From positions 1 through 42,820 of IMG/VR virus record IMGVR_UViG_3300027365_000027: 42,820 nt of DNA, one strand, 5' to 3'. This DNA comes from a virus. How positions within the stretch are numbered: the stretch's first letter is position 1; each line of letters starts with the position of its first letter. The notes below the pieces were generated by a model. It did no database searches. It was given only the letters and a program-made list of their open reading frames with translations, and had not been told where the DNA came from. The position numbers and the translations under genes are program-made. Below, in pieces: positions 23,195 to 29,389 of the stretch.

Positions 23195-23434
23195 ATGACC
23201 CATTACTCTGCCTTCGAGTACCTGCTGATTGATGTGGCCAACCAGATGGGCCACGACAAGCTGCTGTTCGGGGAACGAATCCAGTGGACCCTCGAGCGTA
23301 TCGATCACCTCGAGGAGCTGCTCGGCGAGGCCGAGAACCCGGAGCGCTATGCCCGGGCCGTGATGGCGGTGCGCGAGGCCCAGCGGGGCGAGGCGACCGG
23401 CCACCGGGTGGGCCTGGATGCGCTTTGTTCGGGT
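23195..23434 (+). CDS. T7-like RNA polymerase subunit 2, fragment a, exon 1
   Basis: The start ATG at 23195 has a strong TTAGGAGATCACCCC site, supporting an independent subunit as in N4 (gp16-like). Exon 1 gives 80 residues; LLIDVANQMGHDKLLFGERI matches the T7 polymerase segment before motif A. It ends at LDALCSG, with the motif A catalytic Asp at residue 75. The exon ends in T at 23434, as group I splice sites do. Without splicing the frame stops two codons later (AAA TGA). Codons at the junction (CTT TGT TCG GGT) are atypical for this GC-rich genome. Confidence 0.82.
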
Positions 23435-23765
23435 AAATGACTGCCCCTTTGGTGTGCGAGCACCATCGAAAACTCCGTGAATTGCTGGGACACCTGACCG
23501 CGTGATGGCGAAGGCAATCAGCAGCCAAGCCCTAGGAGGAATCCTAGGGAAGGTTCAACGACTAGGGCATACCATCCAGACCGGATGATGAAGCCCATAA
23601 GGATCAAGCGATCCTGAAGTGCGGAGCACCTCAACGAGGTGATGATATAGTCTCACCTGCATAGAAATATGCAGCAGCATCAGCAGATTTAAAGGGTACA
23701 CCTTTGGTGATCTGCCAAGGCCTGATGATGCGGACATCGAGTAGCGATCGATGTTGAAGATTGTG
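23435..23765 (+). ncRNA. Group I intron in RNA polymerase motif A (331 nt, no ORF)
   Basis: Core elements in order: AATTGCTGGGA (P), AATCAGCAGCC (Q), GGTTCAACGACTAGGG (R) and GATGATATAGTCT (S), the conserved group I set. The intron ends in G at 23765. Splicing joins LDALCSG to VQIMSALTG and restores the T7 motif A (T7 has LDGSCSGIQ). It encodes no endonuclease, so it is minimal and probably depends on another nuclease for mobility. Its core is very similar to that of the MoxR intron. Confidence 0.88.
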
Positions 23766-24194
23766 GTTCAAATCATGAGCGCCCTGACCGGATGCCATGC
23801 CGGGGCGCGTGCCACCGGCCTGATCGATACCGGCGAGCGCCCCGATGCCTATACCGCGGTGACTGATGCCATGAACCGCATCCTGCTGAGCCAGGGGCTC
23901 AACGTGAACGTGTCCCGCAGTGATGCCAAGCAGGCCGTGATGACCTCGATGTACGGCTCCCGGGCCGAACCCAAGCGCATCTTCGGTGAGGATACCCCGG
24001 AGCTTGCCGCCTTCTATCAGGCGCTGGAAGAGGTGGCACCGGGCGCCTGGAAGCTGTTGCAGGAACTGCTCGACTCCTGGCAGCCCTATGCCCTGGAGCA
24101 CCGCTGGGTGCTACCTGACGGCTTCGTGGCCCGCGTCAAGGTCATGCAGGAGATCGAGAAGCGTCTCGAGATCGACGAGCTCCCACTAGATTAG
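23766..24194 (+). CDS. T7-like RNA polymerase subunit 2, fragment a, exon 2
   Basis: This exon continues the frame for 142 residues (fragment a totals 222). It carries motif B, SRSDAKQAVMTSMYGS, with the Lys (residue 135) and Tyr-Gly that in T7 contact the incoming nucleotide, and VLPDGFVARVKVM, matching T7's TPDGFPV region. It ends EIDELPLD and a stop, although a full polymerase would continue into HATFTYVW, which is found after the inserted HNH gene. The fragment therefore lacks motif C and cannot be a complete catalytic subunit alone. Confidence 0.82.
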   Translation, partial: VQIMSALTGCHAGARATGLIDTGERPDAYTAVTDAMNRILLSQGLNVNVSRSDAKQAVMTSMYGSRAEPKRIFGEDTPELAAFYQALEEVAPGAWKLLQELLDSWQPYALEHRWVLPDGFVARVKVMQEIEKRLEIDELPLD

Positions 24195-24251
24195 TGAACC
24201 ACGCTACTGTTTGCTATTATACCGGCATATCACTAATGCAAGGAGCACCGC

Positions 24252-24915
24252 TATGCCTAAGCCCATCGATCTGACCGACCACACCTACGGACGCCTGACT
24301 GTGCTGCGGGAGGTTGATCCTCCTGTCTATCCCCGCAAATGGCACTGCCGCTGCGAGTGTGGCACCGAGAAGGTGATCACCGGAGCCTCTCTCCGCAATG
24401 GTAAGACGCAATCCTGCGGGTGCCTTAACAAGGAGATTCTGTCGGCCAAGGGCACTGTCCACGGTGCCCACGGCACCCGGCTCTACAGCATCTGGCACAA
24501 CATGCGCCAGCGCTGTAACAACCCCAACCGTAAGACCTATGCCTACTACGGGGCCCTGGGCATCACGGTATGCCCTGAATGGAACACCTTTGCCCCCTTC
24601 AAGGCATGGGCAGAGTCCTCGGGCTACGAGGACGGTCTGACGCTGGATCGCAGGGATGGTAGCCAAGGTTACTCCCCTGAGAATTGCCGATGGGTGACGC
24701 ATACGGTTCAGTCACGGAACCAGAAGAAGCGACGTACCAATACCACCGGCCATACAGGCGTTCATTACCTCAAGCACCTGGGCAAGTACGAGGTCTACCT
24801 CACGCTCAGCTACAAGAAGACCGTCCTGGGCTACTTCGACACCGCGGATGAGGCAGCAGCAGCGCGTGCCGCCTACATCAAAGAGAACAATCTCACCGAC
24901 TTTCCCACCGACTAG
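24252..24915 (+). CDS. HNH/AP2-type homing endonuclease splitting RNA polymerase subunit 2
   Basis: The ATG at 24252 has AAGGAGCACCGCT upstream; the product is 220 residues. A zinc-finger-like N-terminus (CRCECGTEKVITGASLRNGK, then CGCLN) is followed by the phage homing-nuclease core: YSIWHNMRQRCNNPN, then YGALGITVCPEWN, then LTLDRRDGSQGYSPENCRWV. The last 55 residues are an AP2-like DNA-binding domain (GVHYLKHLGKYEVYL, then LGYFDTADEAAAARAAY). It has its own ribosome site, and only 57 nt precede and 12 nt follow it between the two polymerase fragments. It is therefore a free-standing nuclease that has fractured the gene. Confidence 0.82.
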
Positions 24916-24927
24916 AGGAAGAATCCC

Positions 24928-25527
24928 ATGGGTCATGCAACGTTCACTTATGTCTGGCAGGAAAATCGTGGGCAGGAATCCGGCCTCTCCAATGTGGCAA
25001 ATGTTATACATTCCTGCGATTCGTACCTCCTCAGGTGCTTGATTCGCCGCTGTAATTACAACGTGGAGCAGACCGAGGCTGCCTTGAATGCCTGCTTCAT
25101 GCGCCTGGTCGAATGCGACCTCCATGGCTTGACTCCTCACCCTATCGCGGAGGCTCCCGAGGCGATCCAGAAGTATTCAGAACGCTTCCACGCCACCAAT
25201 ATGGCGGATGTCGTCATCATCCCTTACCTGACTGAGGATACTGCCATCTACCTCACCGAAGACCATCTCCGCAGGCTCGCCAACATCATGGAGGAGATGC
25301 TCGATCATCCGCCGTTCCCGGTGACCTCGATCCATGACGAGTTCTGTGCCCACGCCAACCACCTCAACGTCCTGCGCCAGCAGTACGTCAACATCCTCGC
25401 CGAACTGGCCGACTCGACCATCCTCGACGACATCCTCTCCACCCTCCATGGCTGCCAGGGCAGCTACCAGAAGCAGAGCAGCGACCTCAGCCAGTACATC
25501 CGCGAGGCGGAGTACGCGATCGGCTGA
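24928..25527 (+). CDS. T7-like RNA polymerase subunit 2, fragment b (motif C)
   Basis: The ATG at 24928 follows AGAGGAAGAATCCC, so it can be translated on its own; 199 residues. HATFTYVWQE continues where fragment a stops. NVANVIHSCDSYLLR matches T7 NFVHSQDGSHLR, and FPVTSIHDEFCAHAN is motif C with the catalytic Asp (137). The palm therefore has one metal-binding Asp in fragment a and the other here. Fragments a and b together (about 421 residues) match the length expected for the N4 RNAPII large subunit. The first codons are AT-rich like the other insertion junctions. Confidence 0.82.
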   Translation: MGHATFTYVWQENRGQESGLSNVANVIHSCDSYLLRCLIRRCNYNVEQTEAALNACFMRLVECDLHGLTPHPIAEAPEAIQKYSERFHATNMADVVIIPYLTEDTAIYLTEDHLRRLANIMEEMLDHPPFPVTSIHDEFCAHANHLNVLRQQYVNILAELADSTILDDILSTLHGCQGSYQKQSSDLSQYIREAEYAIG

Positions 25528-25548
25528 GCCTCCTACAGACGACAAGGG

Positions 25549-25563
25549 GTGCGCTCCGCGCAC
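25549..25563. repeat. TCC-loop hairpin, copy 1
   Basis: GTGCGCTCCGCGCAC is a perfect 6-bp stem with loop TCC, as in the early promoters. The AGG start-site sequence is missing at the right distance, so it is not assigned as a promoter. An identical copy lies at 25704. Confidence 0.6.
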
Positions 25564-25579
25564 TCAATGAAGTACATCA

Positions 25580-25617
25580 CGGGAGTCTCCTCAGTCGAGG
25601 GGGCTCCCGGTTTTTTT
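25580..25617 (+). terminator. Intrinsic terminator after RNA polymerase block
   Basis: CGGGAGTCTCCTC and GAGGGGGCTCCCG pair in a long stem followed by GTTTTTTT. It is among the strongest terminators of the window. Confidence 0.9.
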
Positions 25618-25703
25618 GACCCACTCCAGAACACCCCAACCCCCAACACCCCTCTTGAGTCGAAACACCCACGCCGCTCGATCAGCGCCCTGGTCGACAA
25701 CAG

Positions 25704-25718
25704 GTGCGCTCCGCGCAC
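25704..25718. repeat. TCC-loop hairpin, copy 2
   Basis: Identical 15-mer to that at 25549, 155 bp away. Its left flank GACAACAG recurs before a related hairpin at 38566. Confidence 0.6.
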
Positions 25719-25860
25719 CCGGCGACGGTGGCGACACCGGCTCAGACAGTCTCCAGCGACAGGGGAATAGAAGTCCCGAGACTTCTCCCCGGACAGTCCG
25801 ACGATGTTCTAACTGGCCGAAATCGGCCCTCTCCGACGATACAACGACGAGGCAATATCC

Positions 25861-26298
25861 ATGGCTCGACCCAAGCTCAACGACCAGCAGCAAGCCCGTG
25901 TGGTGGAACTCCACGACCAGGGCAAGCAGCAGCAGCACATCGCCGCGTACTTCAACGTCAGTACCCGCACGATCTACCGGATACTCGAGGCCCACGGCCG
26001 GATCACCACCCGCAGCCACCTTACCGACCAGGAGCAGGACACCCTGGCCCTGGTACGCAAGGCCGACCTGTCCGTGCCGCAGCTCAAGCAGCGCCTTGAG
26101 CAGATCCCGCTGACCGCGGAGACCGTGCGTCTGGCCCTGCTCCAGATGACCGCCGAGGAGCTCGGTGGCTACTTCATGTCGATCCTGCGCGACAAGATCG
26201 TCGACGACCTGAACCAGAAGACCGAGGCCCAGGCACAGTCCCGAGCAGCGGCCCGCGCCAGTAATGGCGAAATGGCCCAGGAGGAACTCTATGGGTGA
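25861..26298 (+). CDS. Helix-turn-helix DNA-binding protein, 145 aa
   Basis: Residues 5-55 form a resolvase/Hin-type HTH (RVVELHDQGKQQQHIAAYFN, then VSTRTIYRILEAHGRI), with the recognition helix at TRTIYRILE. The second half holds a less clear helical domain with Gln-rich and Leu-rich segments and no recombinase catalytic Ser. It is therefore a DNA-binding regulator or terminase-small-like protein rather than a recombinase. It opens a new operon after the 333-bp gap, and the next gene starts 8 nt before its stop, so the two are coupled. Confidence 0.7.
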   Translation: MARPKLNDQQQARVVELHDQGKQQQHIAAYFNVSTRTIYRILEAHGRITTRSHLTDQEQDTLALVRKADLSVPQLKQRLEQIPLTAETVRLALLQMTAEELGGYFMSILRDKIVDDLNQKTEAQAQSRAAARASNGEMAQEELYG

Positions 26299-26488
26299 CA
26301 TCGATACCAGCCGGCCACTGACCGTGCTGTTCCATATCCAGGACCCCGACCGCTTCGACGCCTTCTCGCAGCGCCTGTTCGAGTCGCTTTCCACCGGCAG
26401 CGAGATCGAGGGCGCCGTGGTCACCGGCCTCAGCGTCCAGGACGAGTTCGCCCGCGTCGAGGCGTTCGAGGAGGTCGGCCATGTCTGA
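26291..26488 (+). CDS. Small acidic protein, 65 aa
   Basis: I choose the ATG at 26291 because AGGAGGAACTCT directly precedes it; an earlier in-frame ATG at 26264 lies within the HTH gene without a good site. The product has a beta-alpha pattern (TVLFHIQDPDRFDAFSQRLF) and no Cys. It overlaps both neighbours by 8 nt, so the three genes are co-translated. Unknown function. Confidence 0.65.
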   Translation: MGDIDTSRPLTVLFHIQDPDRFDAFSQRLFESLSTGSEIEGAVVTGLSVQDEFARVEAFEEVGHV

Positions 26489-26861
26489 GTCCCTCAAGAC
26501 CGACCTCCAGGCCTGTCACATGAGCCTGTATCCGACGATGGACAGTCTCGCCGAGGCCGTGCAGTACATCGAGGCCCAGGCGCCGTTCGAGCAGGCCGAC
26601 CTGTTCCCCCTGCTGATGCTGTATCACAACTCCCTGCTCAAGCAGATCGACCTGCACCTGGAGTTCCCCACCTCACCCGAATCAAGTAACAGCTACACCC
26701 TGATCATCCAGAGCAACGGCAGCCGGGCGGCTGCAGACACCCTGGCCCAGCTGATCGCCGACATGGGCCGCGAGAGCCGCCTCCTGCCGGGAATGCAGAT
26801 AACTGACCTGGCCCTGCACAACATCATTCGCGCCTTTCTCAATCCGGAGAGCCCTTCATGA
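26481..26861 (+). CDS. Conserved-looking protein of unknown function, 126 aa
   Basis: This encodes 126 residues of mixed helix and strand (QADLFPLLMLYHNSLLKQID; SYTLIIQSNGSRAAADTLAQ), without Cys-pair, HTH or membrane motifs. The start overlaps the preceding gene and its stop overlaps the start of the MoxR gene by 4 nt (ATGA), so it is in the MoxR/VWA operon. No family recognised. Confidence 0.65.
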   Translation: MSESLKTDLQACHMSLYPTMDSLAEAVQYIEAQAPFEQADLFPLLMLYHNSLLKQIDLHLEFPTSPESSNSYTLIIQSNGSRAAADTLAQLIADMGRESRLLPGMQITDLALHNIIRAFLNPESPS

Positions 26862-26953
26862 GTATCACCGTATCCCTCGACCAGGTCCACGACGACATCG
26901 TGCGCTGCATCAAGGCCCGCCTGACCCCGATGCTCTGGGGCTCGCCAGGTATT
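26858..26953 (+). CDS. MoxR-like AAA+ ATPase, exon 1 (N4 gp24-like)
   Basis: The 32 codons from the ATG at 26858 end in LWGSPGI, the first part of the Walker A loop. The exon ends in T at 26953. Joining to exon 2 (GKSGL) gives GSPGIGKS, a perfect P-loop (residues 28-35). The start overlaps the upstream stop. The final codons (CCA GGT ATT) are atypical for this genome, as at the other intron junctions. Without splicing the frame stops at once (TAA). Confidence 0.85.
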
Positions 26954-27192
26954 TAACTTTTTCTAGGTACCTTTGGGGAGCAATCCCCTCAAAATAAACC
27001 CCTTGAATTGCTGGGAACCCCTGAAGCCCTGTCACCACAGGCACCGCGAAAGCAGGTGTCGAAGGTTAGAAAACGACAGGGATTGGGCAATCAGCGGCCA
27101 AGCCCCTAAGTCCTTTGGATATGGGGAAGGTTCAACGACTAGCCGCAAGGCGTACACCTCAAGCGAGGTGGAAGTGGGGGGCTCCGTTATTT

Positions 27193-27231
27193 TTGACTTT
27201 CCGTGCGGTGCTCCCTATATTATTGGAGCAC
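27193..27231 (+). promoter_or_regulatory. Host sigma70-type promoter with operator-like repeat for intronic HNH
   Basis: TTGACT (27193-27198), 17-bp spacer, TATATT (27216-27221). The -10 lies in the loop of a perfect inverted repeat GTGCTCC/GGAGCAC (27208-27214, 27225-27231), which could bind a repressor or fold in RNA. It lies 29 bp before the HNH start. Confidence 0.65.
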
Positions 27232-27249
27232 ACCTTACGAGGATTAAGC

Positions 27250-27870
27250 ATGGAAACGTTCAAGGACATTGTAGGATACGAAGGCCTTTACCAAGTCTCT
27301 GACCAGGGACGAGTCATTAGCCTGAGACGCCAAATAGAATTGAAGACAGATGTCTTCACTTCTGGCTCTGTCAGCTATGCTCGCGTCACCCTGAGCAAAG
27401 ACAGTAAGACTGAACGCTTCTTGGTGCATCGCTTGGTTGCGATGGCCTTTCTCCCGAATCCTGATGAAAAGCCCTGCGTAAACCATAAGGATAACAATGG
27501 GTTAAACAACAGTTCGGATAATTTGGAATGGTGTACGTATTCCGAGAATATGCAGCATTCCGTGAAGCAGGGTCGTCAGGCCCTTGTTCAGTCAAATGCC
27601 ACCCAGGCTGCAGTCGTGCCGAATTACAATCGGTACACGGACTACTGGAGAACGAAGCTAGGTGAGCGCTTTGTTGCGTTCTACCCCGCACATCAGGTGG
27701 TGCATGGCGGAACCAAGCCTTGTGCCGCTGTCCGGTATATTTGCAGCGAATGTGGCATCAGCCGTCTCAGTCGAACAAACTGGGCTGAGATTCGTGTTCA
27801 CAAAGGTGTGTGTCCTAACTGCACCTACACAGTGTCCCTAACGGATGAAGATATAGTCTCGACTGCGTAG
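27250..27870 (+). CDS. Intron-encoded HNH homing endonuclease (NUMOD4 + HNH)
   Basis: The ATG at 27250 has GAGGATTAAGC upstream; 206 residues. NUMOD4 at the N-terminus (FKDIVGYEGLYQVSDQGRVI), then the HNH core (LVHRLVAMAFLPNPDEKPCV, then NHKDNNGLNNSSDNLEWCTY) at about 60-100. The C-terminal part carries four Cys (CSECG, CPNC) forming a zinc ribbon not seen in the polymerase-intron relative. Its GC is far lower than the surrounding exons. It probably cleaves intron-less MoxR alleles at the P-loop. The stop codon lies inside the intron S element, a tight co-adaptation. Confidence 0.88.
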   Translation: METFKDIVGYEGLYQVSDQGRVISLRRQIELKTDVFTSGSVSYARVTLSKDSKTERFLVHRLVAMAFLPNPDEKPCVNHKDNNGLNNSSDNLEWCTYSENMQHSVKQGRQALVQSNATQAAVVPNYNRYTDYWRTKLGERFVAFYPAHQVVHGGTKPCAAVRYICSECGISRLSRTNWAEIRVHKGVCPNCTYTVSLTDEDIVSTA

Positions 27871-27930
27871 AAATACGTAGAAGTTCATAAGAGAACTGGT
27901 GGCGGGGTAGCGCCCGCCATTGAAGATACG

Positions 27931-28863
27931 GGAAAAAGTGGCCTGATCCATGCCATCGCCGCCGAGTTCAACCTCAAGGTGATCGACCGGCGCCTGTCCC
28001 AGGCCGACCCCACCGACATCTCGGGCTTCCCTCAGGTGAACCCGGAGACCGGCAGGGGCCACTACGCGGCCATGGACACCTTCCCCATCGAAGGCGACGA
28101 GATCCCCGACGGCTACAATGGCTGGCTCTTGTTCCTCGACGAGCTGACCAGTGCCAACCGGGCCGTGCAGGCCGCCTCGTACCAGCTGATCTATGACCGG
28201 CAGGTCGGGCTGCACAACCTGCACCCCAACGTGGCGATCGTCGCCGCGGGCAACCTGGAGAGCGACAACGCCATCGTCGAGCCCATGTCCACGGCCCTGC
28301 AATCACGCCTGATTCACTTCGAGATCGAGCTGAATCAGAAGACCTGGCTCGACTGGGCCGTTGCCAACGGCATCGACCACCGCATCACGTCCTACGTGAA
28401 GTTCAAGCCCAGCGTGCTCTACACCTTCCACCCGGACCACACCGACAAGACCTATGCCAGTCCGCGGACCTGGGAGTTCGCCTCGCGGTTGATCAGGGAC
28501 TGCGAGCGCATCGACCGTTCGCTGATGCCCCTGCTGGCCGGGGCCCTCTCGGAAGGCGTGGCCCGCGAGTTCGTGTCGTTCTGCGCGGTCTACCGGGATC
28601 TGCCCAGCCTGGACGAGATCCTTGCCAAGCCGGAGTCCGTGCCGGTACCCGGCGAGCCCAGCGTGCTCTACGCCCTGACCGGGGCGATCGCCAGCAGTGT
28701 CAGCGAGAAGGTCATCGAGCCGGTGATGCGCTTCGTGGCTCGCCTCAACATGGAATGGCAGGTCGTGCTGCTGCGCGAGCTGGTGCGCCGCGACCGCAAG
28801 CTCGCCGACGCCTCTCCGGTCCAGCAGTGGATCATCCGCAATTCGAACGAGCTGCTCGACTGA
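27931..28863 (+). CDS. MoxR-like AAA+ ATPase, exon 2 (N4 gp24-like)
   Basis: This exon gives 310 residues, for a protein of 342. It begins GKSGL (Walker A end). Walker B is GWLLFLDELTSA, followed by QAASYQLIYDRQVG, the sensor NVAIVAAGNLESDNA, and the Arg-finger region STALQSRLIHFEIE. These fit the MoxR branch of AAA+ proteins, which act as chaperones with VWA-domain partners. Such a partner lies two genes downstream, the same pair as N4 gp24/gp25. The exact substrate in phage growth is unknown. Confidence 0.87.
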   Translation, partial: GKSGLIHAIAAEFNLKVIDRRLSQADPTDISGFPQVNPETGRGHYAAMDTFPIEGDEIPDGYNGWLLFLDELTSANRAVQAASYQLIYDRQVGLHNLHPNVAIVAAGNLESDNAIVEPMSTALQSRLIHFEIELNQKTWLDWAVANGIDHRITSYVKFKPSVLYTFHPDHTDKTYASPRTWEFASRLIRDCERIDRSLMPLLAGALSEGVAREFVSFCAVYRDLPSLDEILAKPESVPVPGEPSVLYALTGAIASSVSEKVIEPVMRFVARLNMEWQVVLLRELVRRDRKLADASPVQQWIIRNSNELLD

Positions 28864-28875
28864 CAAGGAGGCCCC

Positions 28876-29346
28876 ATGGGCGATCGTACCTACGTCAACC
28901 TGACCATCCGAGAGGAACACCAGGCCGAGGCCGAGCGCATCATCGAAGCCGTGGATGGAGGCCTTCCTGACGATCCCTTCGTACCTGTCGGGCGAGGCCT
29001 GGTCGTGGCCGGCTTCAACGACGTCAACTACGGCAGCCTCCACTTTCTTAAGGCCCTGGTGTCCGCCGGGATTGCCTTCGACAGCGAATGGGACGCCAGT
29101 GGTGACTATGCCCGCTTCACTCCCGAGGGCACCCTCCGGCGCTTCAAGCTCTGCGAGGGCGAGGTGAATCCCCCGATCGCCGAGCTGCTGGAGCGCATCG
29201 ACGATCCCGAGGCGCTCCGGGCCTACATCCTCGCGCACCACGAGAAGACTCGCCTGCTGCCCTGGTACGGCCAGGTCGAGAACGGCAGGCGCTACCTCGC
29301 CCGCCAGTTGATCGACGCCGAGCTGCTGCAAACCCCCTCTGCATAG
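28876..29346 (+). CDS. Protein of unknown function in MoxR/VWA operon, 156 aa
   Basis: The ATG at 28876 follows ACAAGGAGGCCCC. The N-terminal half alternates strand and helix (YVNLTIREEHQAEAERIIEA; VVAGFNDVNYGSLHFLKALV), like a small alpha/beta fold. The C-terminal half is helical (LLERIDDPEALRAYILAHHE). It lies between the MoxR and VWA genes and may belong to that complex, but this is only inferred from position. A TCC-loop hairpin follows the stop. Confidence 0.65.
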   Translation: MGDRTYVNLTIREEHQAEAERIIEAVDGGLPDDPFVPVGRGLVVAGFNDVNYGSLHFLKALVSAGIAFDSEWDASGDYARFTPEGTLRRFKLCEGEVNPPIAELLERIDDPEALRAYILAHHEKTRLLPWYGQVENGRRYLARQLIDAELLQTPSA

Positions 29347-29347
29347 G

Positions 29348-29362
29348 CCGCCCTCCGGGCGG
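29348..29362 (+). terminator. TCC-loop hairpin after 156-aa gene
   Basis: CCGCCC TCC GGGCGG is a 6-bp stem with the same loop as the early promoters, but no AGG start-site sequence and no U-tract. A weak terminator or RNA processing signal is likely. Confidence 0.4.
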
Positions 29363-29389
29363 TCCTGCCCACCGACCCCAGGAGGCCCG

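Larger units (their letters stand above)
25528..25860 (+). other. 333-bp regulatory gap: two TCC-loop hairpins, terminator, C-rich tract
   Basis: No gene is visible. In order: hairpin GTGCGC TCC GCGCAC (25549-25563), strong terminator (25580-25617), a C/A-rich, G-poor tract (25618-25675) resembling a Rho utilisation site, a second identical hairpin (25704-25718), a stem AGAAGTCCCGAGACTTCT (about 25767-25784) and GGCCGAAATCGGCC (25819-25832). The gap separates the RNA polymerase block from the next operon. Confidence 0.6.
26954..27930 (+). ncRNA. Group I intron in the MoxR Walker A loop (977 nt, with HNH ORF)
   Basis: Core: CTTGAATTGCTGGGAA (P), GGCAATCAGCGGCC (Q), AAGGTTCAACGACTAGCC (R) and GAAGATATAGTCTCG (S). 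It begins after T and ends in G at 27930. The HNH ORF lies between R and S, and its last codons overlap S. The 3' part AGTTCATAAGAGAAC is shared with the DNA polymerase intron, and the 5' core with the RNA polymerase intron. That makes it a mosaic of the two or their common relative. Confidence 0.9.

Noticed and set aside
24195-24927. Intron or intein carrying the HNH gene in RNA polymerase
   Set aside because: Only 57 and 12 nt lie outside the HNH gene, both polymerase fragments have stop/start signals, and no splicing motifs are present.
25549-25718. Additional vRNAP promoters at the GTGCGCTCCGCGCAC hairpins
   Set aside because: The AGG start-site sequence seen in all five early copies is absent at the right spacing; kept as hairpin repeats only.
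25861-26298. Site-specific recombinase
   Set aside because: Only the Hin-like HTH is present; the catalytic serine domain is missing.
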